From positions 1 through 15,184 of the forward strand of contig JAEYTJ010000197.1 in NCBI GenBank assembly GCA_023434095.1: a stretch of DNA of 15,184 nucleotides, written 5' to 3'. Within the stretch, counting starts at the first letter, position 1; the number at the start of each line of letters is the position of its first letter. The position numbers were made by a program, and so were the translations under genes. Below are positions 6,917 through 13,342 of the stretch, one piece after another. This stretch comes from Pseudomonadota bacterium. GTDB lineage: Bacteria; Pseudomonadota; Alphaproteobacteria; Rhizobiales; Xanthobacteraceae. The notes beneath the pieces are model-generated. The model was not told where the DNA came from. It did no database searches and was given only the letters and a program-made list of their open reading frames with translations.

Positions 6917-7896
6917 CGGCCCTTATCCCTTGAACGGTTGATGAGGTCGATGAACACGTCTTCGAGGCTAGGAGCGTCGGCGCGCCAGACGAGTTCCTGC
7001 CGCGCCGCCAAGCCGGCGATGGCGCGCTCAAGCGCCTCCCGGTCGCGCCCTCCGACATGCACGCTGGTGCCGAACGGCGCGACCAGTTCGAAGCCGGGCA
7101 CCTCCGTCAGCTCGCGGGCCAGCGCCGCCGGATCCGGCCCGGTGACCCGCCACATGTGGAGCGAGGAGCCGGCCACGACGTCCTCCACCGTGCCCTGCGC
7201 CAGCAATTCGCCATAGGCGATATATGCGATCTCGTGGCAGCGCTCGGCCTCGTCCATGTAATGCGTGGAGACGAGCACCGTGACCCCTTCCGCGGCGAGG
7301 TCGTGGATCTGCGCCCAGAAATCGCGGCGCGCCTTGGGGTCGACGCCGGCCGTCGGCTCGTCGAGCAGCAGGAGCCGGGGTTTAGGCAAGATGCAGGCGC
7401 CGAGCGCCAGACGCTGCTTCCACCCCCCGGAGAGATTGCCGGCGAGCTGGCGCTCGCGGCCCGCCAGTCCGAGCGAGGCGATGGCGTCGGCCGCCGCGGT
7501 CTCGGCGTCGGGCACACCAAAGATGCGCGCGACGAATTCGAGGTTCTCCTGCACCGAGAGATCGGCATAGAGGCTGAATTTCTGCGTCATGTAGCCGACA
7601 TGGCGGCGGATGGCACGGCCTTCGGTGAGAATGTCCATGCCGAGGCAGGTGCCGTGCCCCTTGTCGGGCGTCAGCAGTCCGCACAGCATGCGGATGGTGG
7701 TGGTCTTGCCCGAGCCGTTGGGGCCGAGAAAGCCGTAGATCTGCCCGCGCTTCACCCGCATGGAGAGGTCGCGGACGACGCGCTTGCCGCCGAAGCTCTT
7801 GCTCAGCCCCCGGACGTCGATGGCGTAACCGCTCTCGTTCCCGCCGCCCGGCACGAGCGGTGAGGGGGCCGGCGCCACGTCCCGGCCCGCGCTCAT
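6913..7896 (-). CDS. ABC exporter ATP-binding protein (YbhF/CcmA-like)
   Basis: This 327-residue ATPase contains one complete nucleotide-binding domain: Walker A GPNGSGKT (58-65), Q-loop Gln105 in MTQKFSLYADLSV, signature LSGGWKQR (155-162), Walker B LLLLDEPTAGVDP (175-187) and H-loop His212 in VSTHYMDEAERC. The MTQKFSLY motif and the C-terminal domain ending LEDVFIDLINRSR are typical of drug- and YbhF-type exporters. E. coli YbhF-like proteins carry two ATPase domains; this one has a single domain and presumably dimerises. The ATG overlaps the upstream adaptor stop (ATGA at 7896-7893) and its own stop overlaps the permease start, so the three proteins are made together. Confidence 0.94.
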   Translation of the reverse strand: MSAGRDVAPAPSPLVPGGGNESGYAIDVRGLSKSFGGKRVVRDLSMRVKRGQIYGFLGPNGSGKTTTIRMLCGLLTPDKGHGTCLGMDILTEGRAIRRHVGYMTQKFSLYADLSVQENLEFVARIFGVPDAETAAADAIASLGLAGRERQLAGNLSGGWKQRLALGACILPKPRLLLLDEPTAGVDPKARRDFWAQIHDLAAEGVTVLVSTHYMDEAERCHEIAYIAYGELLAQGTVEDVVAGSSLHMWRVTGPDPAALARELTEVPGFELVAPFGTSVHVGGRDREALERAIAGLAARQELVWRADAPSLEDVFIDLINRSRDKGR

Positions 7897-8873
7897 GGCG
7901 CGATCTCGACCGTGACCGGCTGTCCGGGGCGCAATTGGGAGGGATCGCGCGGCCTGGCCTCCAGCATGAACACCAGCTTGGCGCGCTCATCCAGGCTGTA
8001 GATGACGGGAGGCGTGTATTCCGCGCTGGCGGCGATGTAGCTGACGGAGGCCTCGATCTCCTCCGCGCAGCCGTCGCAGGTCACCGTCACCGCGCTGCCG
8101 ATCCGGAACTTGGGAAGCGCCGGCTCGGGCACGAAAAACCGAACTTTGATCAGCTCCGGCGGCAGGATCGACACCACCGGCCTGCCAGCGGGAACCAGCT
8201 CGCCGGCGCGGAAATACAGCGTTTCCACCGTCCCGCCGACGGGCGCGGACATGCGCCGGCGCTCCAGCCGCACCTGCGCCCGCGCGCGAGAGGCGCGCGC
8301 CGCATCCACCGCCTTCTCGGCTGCGGCGATCTCGTCATCGCGGCCGGCAAGCTTCGCCGCCTCGATCTGGCGGCGCACCTCGTCCAGCGAGGCCTCGTTC
8401 TGGTTGAAGGTCTGCTGAGCGGAATCCAGCGCCGCTTTTGAGGACACCTGCTTGGACTGCAGGTCCTTCTGCCGCTCCAGTTCGAGCCGCGACAGTTCCA
8501 GCGCCGCGGCTGCACGCCTCTCGCCCGCCTGCAACACGGCGACCTGCTCGGGACGCTGGGTCGAGGCCTTGACGTTGGCAAGCTGTGACGATGCCTGCCC
8601 CAGGCTTGCTTCCGCCGCCTTCACATCCGCCACCTGAAGATCCTCATCGATGGTGAAGAGGGGCGTTCCCTTCGTCACCACATCGCCTTCATCGACCTTC
8701 AGCTCGACGATTCGCCCCGCCTCGTCCGGCCCGACAAAAATGAAATCGGCCTCCGCATAGCCCTGATACCCGCCGGGTCGGGACACGACGAACAGCGCGG
8801 CAACCGAAAACAGGATGAGCGTGAGGATGACGACGACAATATTGGTCGGCAAGCGGAAAGGCGACGTCATCAT
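7893..8873 (-). CDS. HlyD-family periplasmic adaptor protein (YbhG-like)
   Basis: This 326-residue membrane-fusion protein links the ABC exporter to an outer-membrane channel. An N-terminal anchor spans about residues 11-30. Next come the first lipoyl half (AGRIVELKVDEGDVVTKGTPLFTID), a long coiled coil rich in Ala, Glu, Gln and Arg (about 80-205), the second lipoyl half (MSAPVGGTVETLYFRAGELV) and a beta-barrel region with CDGC (266-269) and SYIAASAEYTPPVIYS, which I recognise as family features. Two ATGs are adjacent. GAGGA is better spaced (5 bases) for the second one at 8870, so the true protein may lack one Met. It is the first gene of the exporter operon and is divergent from the alpha/beta-hydrolase gene. 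No outer-membrane channel gene is present, so TolC-like help from elsewhere is inferred. Confidence 0.93.
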   Translation of the reverse strand: MMTSPFRLPTNIVVVILTLILFSVAALFVVSRPGGYQGYAEADFIFVGPDEAGRIVELKVDEGDVVTKGTPLFTIDEDLQVADVKAAEASLGQASSQLANVKASTQRPEQVAVLQAGERRAAAALELSRLELERQKDLQSKQVSSKAALDSAQQTFNQNEASLDEVRRQIEAAKLAGRDDEIAAAEKAVDAARASRARAQVRLERRRMSAPVGGTVETLYFRAGELVPAGRPVVSILPPELIKVRFFVPEPALPKFRIGSAVTVTCDGCAEEIEASVSYIAASAEYTPPVIYSLDERAKLVFMLEARPRDPSQLRPGQPVTVEIAP

Positions 8874-9195
8874 ATCCTCAAATCATCCCCCAAGCTGCGG
8901 CCCCCCGGGGTCGCCGTCGTGGCCTGCCCGCCCCGTATCCGGCCGGACCGCGTTCGAAAGTATTCCGTGACAGCAGATCTTTCTCGGGCACACCCAGACC
9001 GGGAACTGCTTCATACGACCAGATTTCTTCTAGGATTTCCAGCATGGGCGCGGCCCCATGCTTCGACGATCGCGATCCGATCAAAAATAGTCACTGACCG
9101 ACCGCAGCCCTTCCAGTGTAAAGGAAACATGTAGGCGCCCGCTGGGCCCGAAGAATGCTTACACGAAAACTTCTCGCATCGCCGGGGGGCGAAGA
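8874..9195. promoter_or_regulatory. Divergent intergenic region between exporter operon and alpha/beta hydrolase
   Basis: This 322-bp region must hold the promoters of both divergent transcripts. It is less GC-rich than its surroundings between about 8990 and 9180. A perfect 10-bp palindrome GATCGCGATC lies at 9068-9077, a possible regulator site. No convincing -35/-10 pair or terminator was seen. Apart from the doubtful 55-codon ORF on the minus strand, nothing here looks coding. Confidence 0.4.
8878..9045 (-). CDS. Doubtful 55-codon ORF directly upstream of the exporter adaptor gene
   Basis: An ATG at 9045 opens a 55-residue frame with an acidic, hydrophobic start (MLEILEEIWSYE) and a Gly/Arg-rich end. 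Its TGA lies within the ribosome binding site of the adaptor gene, 4 bp before the adaptor ATG, which would suit translational coupling. Against it, third positions are only about half G/C, unlike the neighbours. The Arg codons in the tail include rare AGG and CGA, and the ATG has only a weak GGGG upstream. It could be a short leader, an acquired peptide gene or chance. I recognise no family. Confidence 0.25.
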   Translation of the reverse strand: MLEILEEIWSYEAVPGLGVPEKDLLSRNTFERGPAGYGAGRPRRRPRGAAAWGMI

Positions 9196-9954
9196 ATGGC
9201 TGCACTCGCCATATTTCTTCCGGGACTCTTCGCCGGATCTTGGATATGGTCGGCGCAAATCGAGATCATGCGAAGCAAAGGCTTTGAAATCGTTGTATTC
9301 GACGACCCATTCGTCAAATTCGACAAGATCTACGGCACCGTTCCAAGCCTGATCGACTGCGTGAAGGAAAACCTGCTGCCGCACCGGTCGCAGGAGATGG
9401 TTGTGTTCGGCAACTCCATGGGCGGCTATATCGGCCTTGCCTTGGCCCGCGACCCGACCTTCCGGGTCAGGCAGGCCTTTGTCAGCGGCTGCCCCGGGGC
9501 GGGGGAGAACGTGACCCTCGGCCTCGGCGTGACCCGCATACTTTCGCTGGACTATGCCCACAAGATCTCACGCGAGCTGTTCCACGACCCCTCGCGGCTC
9601 GACACCAGGATGGTCGAGACGACCTTCCGTGAGATCGCCAACCGCCAGTGCTTCATGATGGGCCTGTCCATCCTGCGCTCGCTGCAGACGATCGACGTGC
9701 GCGCGTTCATCGGCGACGTGGCTGTCGATACCCATCTGATCTGGGGTGCGCATGACCGGGTGACGCCGATTGGACCCTGGCGTGAGCTGGCGGCGGCCAA
9801 TCGATCGCTGCACCTTCACTCGGTGGCCGATGCCGGCCACTGCCCGATGATCGAGACCCCGGAGGCCTTCAACGCTGTGCTCGAGCGCGCGCTCTTCAAC
9901 GAGCAGGCGCGGCTTTCTCCCATGACAAGCGCGGAAGCGCGGCCGGCGCCATAA
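9196..9954 (+). CDS. Alpha/beta-hydrolase fold protein
   Basis: This 252-residue hydrolase has a complete catalytic triad: nucleophile Ser74 in VVFGNSMGGY, Asp187 in WGAHDRVTP, and His215 in DAGHCPMIETPEAF. The start LAIFLPGLFAGSWIW resembles the oxyanion-hole segment of the fold, so no long N-terminal part is missing. There is no signal peptide of normal length, so a cytoplasmic location is likely. A moderate ribosome binding site (GGGGGGCGAAG) precedes the ATG. Family members include esterases, C-C hydrolases, lactonases and thioesterases, and nothing in the sequence decides among them. The gene is divergent from the exporter operon and convergent with the small ORF ending at 9957, 2 bp from its stop. 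Confidence 0.9.
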   Translation: MAALAIFLPGLFAGSWIWSAQIEIMRSKGFEIVVFDDPFVKFDKIYGTVPSLIDCVKENLLPHRSQEMVVFGNSMGGYIGLALARDPTFRVRQAFVSGCPGAGENVTLGLGVTRILSLDYAHKISRELFHDPSRLDTRMVETTFREIANRQCFMMGLSILRSLQTIDVRAFIGDVAVDTHLIWGAHDRVTPIGPWRELAAANRSLHLHSVADAGHCPMIETPEAFNAVLERALFNEQARLSPMTSAEARPAP

Positions 9955-9956
9955 AT

Positions 9957-10169
9957 TCACCCAGTGAACGCAACTTCCTGCTTTTCGAATCGTTGCGAAC
10001 CGAAATCCTGATGGTGGGTGCAGAAATACTGCCGCGCGATCTCGGCGACGAGGCGGGCGCGCGTGACATGGGAGCCGGGAATCGTCTTGTCGATCCAGGC
10101 ATCCGGCACGGTGAGCACCATGCCGGATTCCAGCCGGCACAAAATCCGCTTCAACTCCTCGCCATCCAT
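9957..10169 (-). CDS. Small hypothetical protein (70 residues)
   Basis: This is a plausible small soluble protein starting MDGEELKRILCRLESGMVLTVP, followed by a helical stretch HVTRARLVAEIARQYFC and a charged end FEKQEVAFTG. The amphipathic helix patterns and mix of residue types look like a real protein. I recognise no named family. The ATG at 10169 has AAAGAG 4-5 bases upstream. The open frame extends to 10307, but the extra 46 residues are Arg/Cys/Pro-rich and look non-coding. It converges on the alpha/beta-hydrolase gene with 2 bp between stops. A short hairpin TTCAC-CCA-GTGAA (9956-9968) lies at the junction. Confidence 0.5.
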   Translation of the reverse strand: MDGEELKRILCRLESGMVLTVPDAWIDKTIPGSHVTRARLVAEIARQYFCTHHQDFGSQRFEKQEVAFTG

Positions 10170-10594
10170 CGCGCTCTTTGCTCCATAAAGCTCTGCGAGT
10201 TCTCGCCATAGGATGGGCGCGGGGCAAAATCCAGCCCTCCGTGCACGGCAACGCGACGGCCGACAGCTGCCCATCGACACGCCTTCGCGGGGCAGACTCG
10301 GCTGCACGAATCGTCGCGCCCGGACGTCTTAACCGCCCCTCATTCAGCCAAATCAAGAAAATCACACGGGTGTGGCCGATGAGCGACACCACCGAATTTT
10401 GCTTTTAACACGTTGCAAAATAGCCATTTTTTATAACCCCGACCACAACTCGAGAACCTACCGGGAATTGTGGGACACCCCCTCGCCCGACTTCGCTTTC
10501 GAACCGGCATAACGGTAGTTATCTACGGCCTACGATGTGTTATGAGGTGATAAAGTTACCTGGCGGCACTCTGTGTCTCGGAGGTCAAGGGGCT
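10170..10594. promoter_or_regulatory. Regulatory region upstream of the FecR-like gene with several inverted repeats
   Basis: This 425-bp region contains no convincing gene. It shows short inverted repeats: CACAC-GG-GTGTG (10363-10374), ATTTTGC with GCAAAAT (10396-10402 and 10415-10421) in an AT-rich patch ending TTTTTTATAAC, and ATAAC-GGTA-GTTAT (10509-10522). A TATAAC at 10432-10437 could be a -10 element but lacks a good -35. The ribosome binding site GGAGG/AAGGGG precedes the downstream ATG pair. Regulatory function is inferred from position and base composition only. Confidence 0.4.
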
Positions 10595-11035
10595 ATGATG
10601 CGGACTGTGTTTTCTCTCGCGGCTGCGGCTGCTTTGTCGTTCGGTGTCGTCGGAAGCGCGGCGGCTCAAGGCGACTGCCAGACGACCGGGCAGCTGGCTT
10701 CGGCCGTGGGCTCGGTCATGGTGGACAAGGGCAACGGCTTCGCGCCCGGTGTCATTGGCACCTCTCTGAAGACCGGCGACAAGGTTTCGGTACGGGGCCA
10801 GGGTAACGCCGTGGTCGATTTCGGCGACAACCGGACGGTGACCATTCCCAGTTCCACCACCGAGACACTCCGGGCGCCTGGCTGCGGCTTCGGCCTCACC
10901 AATTCGGGAGGCATGGATCCGGCCCTCGGTATTGCGGCCACTATTGGTGCCGGCATCGGGCTCTCCGCCATCGTGTCGTCGGTGGATGGATCGAGCAACC
11001 GGACTGGCGGCGCCACTGTTCCCGTAAGCCCCTGA
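10595..11035 (+). CDS. Secreted FecR-like domain protein
   Basis: This 146-residue exported protein has a signal peptide (MMRTVFSLAAAAAL, cleavage likely after SAAA at residue 24). The mature part has a FecR-like beta pattern: ASAVGSVMVDKGNGF, then GTSLKTGDKVSVRGQGNAVVDFGDNRTVTIP, the G-x-x-L-x-x-G-D-x-V form also seen in surface and cell-wall-associated FecR-domain proteins. Cys28 and Cys97 are the only mature cysteines and could form a disulfide. A Gly/Ala/Ile-rich hydrophobic stretch (about 109-130) precedes a polar tail. The start is one of two adjacent ATGs (10595, 10598) after GGAGGTCAAGGGG. The frame opens at 10535 but the signal peptide sets the start. It appears monocistronic, ending at a strong terminator. 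Its role is unknown; it is not a classical FecR regulator, which would have a cytoplasmic and a membrane part. Confidence 0.78.
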   Translation: MMRTVFSLAAAAALSFGVVGSAAAQGDCQTTGQLASAVGSVMVDKGNGFAPGVIGTSLKTGDKVSVRGQGNAVVDFGDNRTVTIPSSTTETLRAPGCGFGLTNSGGMDPALGIAATIGAGIGLSAIVSSVDGSSNRTGGATVPVSP

Positions 11036-11111
11036 TTTGACGGGTCCGTGTCAGCGGACAGGATGGGGAGCGGCGAGCCGTCGCCCTCGCGATTGACGTG
11101 ATAATTCAATC

Positions 11112-11144
11112 ACGGGCGGCCCTTTGCCGCCCGTTTTCGTTTGT
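11112..11144 (+). terminator. Rho-independent terminator after the FecR-like gene
   Basis: ACGGGCGGC (11112-11120) pairs perfectly with GCCGCCCGT (11126-11134) around a 5-base loop, followed by TTTTCGTTT. It lies about 76 bp after the stop of the FecR-like gene and separates it from the cytochrome gene. A second inverted repeat, CGTGAT/ATCACG (11097-11102, 11109-11114), shares three bases with the 5' arm. Confidence 0.85.
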
Positions 11145-11312
11145 CCAGGAATTGGCCTTCCGCACGCCCACGGCGGCACCTTTCCGCCGCACGCCTCCGG
11201 CGCTCCCGTTCCAATGTCCTTCGCCGGCTTGACCGCAGCCGCCGGGAGACGGAGCATGGCCCGCTCCGACCGCACGCCACATCACAACAAGACGGCGGAG
11301 CGGGAGGATCGC

Positions 11313-11825
11313 ATGCCTGTTCGCACCGGCGCGGCCATCGCCGCCTGTCTTCTCTTCGTCATGGGGGCAGCTTCAGCTGATCCCTCCGGCGACCCGGCCT
11401 CTGCTAGCTCGACGGACGGGCTCTACAGCGACAAGCAGGGCAACCCGACATTCCAGATCGACAAGGACGGAACGGTCGACTGGTATACGGCGATCGGCTA
11501 CATCCGCTATACTGCGAACTGCATGCAGTGCCACGGCCCGGACGGGTTGGGCTCCAGCTTCGCCCCCTCGCTGACCGATGCGCTCCAGGCCCTCACCTAT
11601 GACGCGTTCATCGACACCGTCACGAATGGCAAGCAGAATGTCAGCACCAGTCAGGATCTGGTGATGCCGGCCTTCGGCACCAATCCGAACGTGATGTGCT
11701 TTGTCGATGCCATCTTCGTCTATCTCCGCGCGCGCGCGGACGGCGCCCTCGGCCGCGGCCAGCCGGCGAAGAGCGCCCCTCGGCCCGAAGGCTACAGCGC
11801 TCGCGAGGATGCCTGCCTCGGCTAG
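11313..11825 (+). CDS. Periplasmic c-type cytochrome, methanol-metabolism-related four-cysteine type
   Basis: This is a 170-residue electron-transfer protein. GGAGG sits 5-6 bases before the ATG at 11313, which begins a signal peptide (PVRTGAAIAACLLFVMG, likely cut after ASA at residue 22). One covalent haem site is present, CMQCH (Cys70, Cys73, His74), with the axial Met probably Met118 in VMPAFGTN. Two further cysteines (Cys129 in VMCFVD and Cys168 in EDACLG) complete the four-cysteine pattern. Features such as DWYTAIGYIRY, CHGPDGLGSSFAPSL and VYLRARADGALGRGQPAK match what I recall of the TIGR family described as methanol-metabolism-related cytochrome c. Such proteins usually accept electrons in PQQ-alcohol-dehydrogenase systems, but no dehydrogenase gene is in the window. 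The frame is open from 11124; that part overlaps the terminator and is not coding. Confidence 0.88.
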   Translation: MPVRTGAAIAACLLFVMGAASADPSGDPASASSTDGLYSDKQGNPTFQIDKDGTVDWYTAIGYIRYTANCMQCHGPDGLGSSFAPSLTDALQALTYDAFIDTVTNGKQNVSTSQDLVMPAFGTNPNVMCFVDAIFVYLRARADGALGRGQPAKSAPRPEGYSAREDACLG

Positions 11826-11983
11826 CAAGCAGCCAGGCAATCTGGTGCAGGGCCGACAGGATGGTAAACTTGGCCTGCATCCCCTCAGAATGGACTCGCC
11901 CGAGGGCTCCGTTCAGCGATGCCGCCCTTCGACATGCCGCCGGGCCGGGGCGGCTTGCGCTTCCCGCCACCTGTGAGCCGCTG

Positions 11984-13342
11984 ATGAACACCGAACGCCC
12001 GCCCTCCCATCTCTTCTATCAGAGCCGCCTGCGCCGGCCGATGCTGGCTCGCGGCGAGGGCGTCTATCTCTGGGACAGCGCGGGCAAGCGTTATCTCGAC
12101 GGCTCAAGCGGCGCGATGGTCTCCAATATCGGTCATTCCAACCCCGCCGTGCTCGACGCCATGCGCCGGCAGATGGAGCTTTCCACCTTCGGCTATCGGC
12201 TGCATTTCGAAAACGAGCCGGCCGAGCGGCTCGCCACCCGGATTGCGGAACGCATGCCGGAAGGGCTGGACCGGGTGTTCTTCGTCTCCGGCGGCTCGGA
12301 AGCGGTGGAGAGCGCTCTCAAGCTCGCCCGGCAATATGCGGTGGCGCGCGGGCAGGCGGAGCGCTGGAAGGTGATCTCGCGCTTTCCCTCCTATCATGGC
12401 TCGACCCTCGGGGCGCTGGCGGTCACCGGCATGTCGCTCATGAGCGCGCCCTTTGCGCCGATGCTGCGGGAAATGCCGAAAATCCCCGCGCCCACCTGCT
12501 ATCTCGACCGCGACGGGCTGACATTGCAAGAGCGCGGCCTGCGCTATGCCCACATGCTGCGGGACGAAATCCTGCGGCAGGGCCCGGAGACCTGCCTCGC
12601 CTTCATCATGGAGCCGGTCGGTGGCGCCTCCACAGGCGCGCTGGTGGCGCCGGACGGCTACTACGCCGCCATTCGCGCCATTTGCGACGAGTTCGGCCTG
12701 CTGCTGATCTGCGACGAGGTGATGAGCGGGGCGGGCCGCACCGGGCGCTATCTCGCCAGCGAGCATTGGGACCTGCGACCGGACATCGTGGCGCTCTCGA
12801 AAGGCTTCGGCGCCGGCTACGCCCCGCTCGGGGCCATGGTGGCGGACAATATCATCGCCGAGACGGTGATAGACCATGGCGGTTTCGTCCATGGCCACAC
12901 CTATGCCGGCAATCCGCTCGCCTGCGCCGCCGGCCTCGCCGTGGTTGACGAAATCGACCGGCTCGACCTGATCGCCGCCGCCGCGCGACAGGGCGCGGTG
13001 CTGAAGGCGCGGCTGGAAGGGCTGATGGCGCGCTTTCCCTTCATTGGCGACGTGCGCGGCAAGGGGCTGCTGCTGGCCTTCGAGCTGGTGGCCGACCGCG
13101 CGACGATGACGCCGCTGCCGGTAGAGCTGAACGCGCATCTGCGCCTCGTCGATATCGCTTACGAGGCCGGGCTGATCATCTATTCCCGCCGCACCCGTGG
13201 CGGGCGCATCGGCGACCATTTCATGGTGTGCCCGCCGCTGATCGTCTCTGACGAGCAGATCGACGAGATCATGGCGAAGCTCGGCGTGGCGCTGGAGAGC
13301 TTCGCCGCCGAGGCCGGGCTGCCGGTGGGAGACGCGCGATGA
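11984..13342 (+). CDS. Class III (omega-type) PLP-dependent aminotransferase
   Basis: This 452-residue cytoplasmic aminotransferase is expected to move an amino group between an amine or amino acid and a keto acid using pyridoxal phosphate. Seen features are an N-terminal GEGVYLWDSAGKRYLDGSSG, phosphate loop VSGGSEAVE (101-109), YHG (137-139), cofactor-binding Asp244 in LLLICDEVMSGAGRTGR, and Schiff-base Lys273 in ALSKGFGAGYAPLGA. Full length is normal for the class. The frame is open back to 11696 but overlaps the cytochrome gene in another frame. ATG at 11984 matches family starts, though its ribosome binding site (GTGAG) is weak. The ATG of the next gene overlaps its stop (ATGA). The BKACE and deacetylase partners suggest a polyamine-derived or beta-amino acid substrate, which is inference. 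Confidence 0.93.
   Translation: MNTERPPSHLFYQSRLRRPMLARGEGVYLWDSAGKRYLDGSSGAMVSNIGHSNPAVLDAMRRQMELSTFGYRLHFENEPAERLATRIAERMPEGLDRVFFVSGGSEAVESALKLARQYAVARGQAERWKVISRFPSYHGSTLGALAVTGMSLMSAPFAPMLREMPKIPAPTCYLDRDGLTLQERGLRYAHMLRDEILRQGPETCLAFIMEPVGGASTGALVAPDGYYAAIRAICDEFGLLLICDEVMSGAGRTGRYLASEHWDLRPDIVALSKGFGAGYAPLGAMVADNIIAETVIDHGGFVHGHTYAGNPLACAAGLAVVDEIDRLDLIAAAARQGAVLKARLEGLMARFPFIGDVRGKGLLLAFELVADRATMTPLPVELNAHLRLVDIAYEAGLIIYSRRTRGGRIGDHFMVCPPLIVSDEQIDEIMAKLGVALESFAAEAGLPVGDAR

Noticed and set aside
5900..7216. 438-codon plus-strand open frame opposite the ABC-2 permease and ATPase genes
   Set aside because: Arg/Gln/His/Asp-rich composition typical of antisense to high-GC coding sequence, with no recognisable domain. 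It crosses the junction of two real genes.
8067..8078. CxxC (CDGC) motif in the exporter adaptor as an unusual redox or metal site
   Set aside because: As I recall, this motif recurs in the YbhG-like adaptor group together with the following EYTPPVIYS pattern, so it is a family trait and not an oddity of this gene.
8919..9134. 71-codon plus-strand frame in the divergent intergenic region
   Set aside because: No ribosome binding site, no protein-like pattern, poor third-position bias.
11170..11190. CGGCGG/CCGCCG inverted repeat before the cytochrome gene
   Set aside because: A GC-only 6-bp stem without a T-tract is expected by chance in DNA of this composition.
12104..13219. 371-codon minus-strand open frame opposite the aminotransferase gene
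   Set aside because: Antisense shadow of a gene with all PLP-binding motifs intact.
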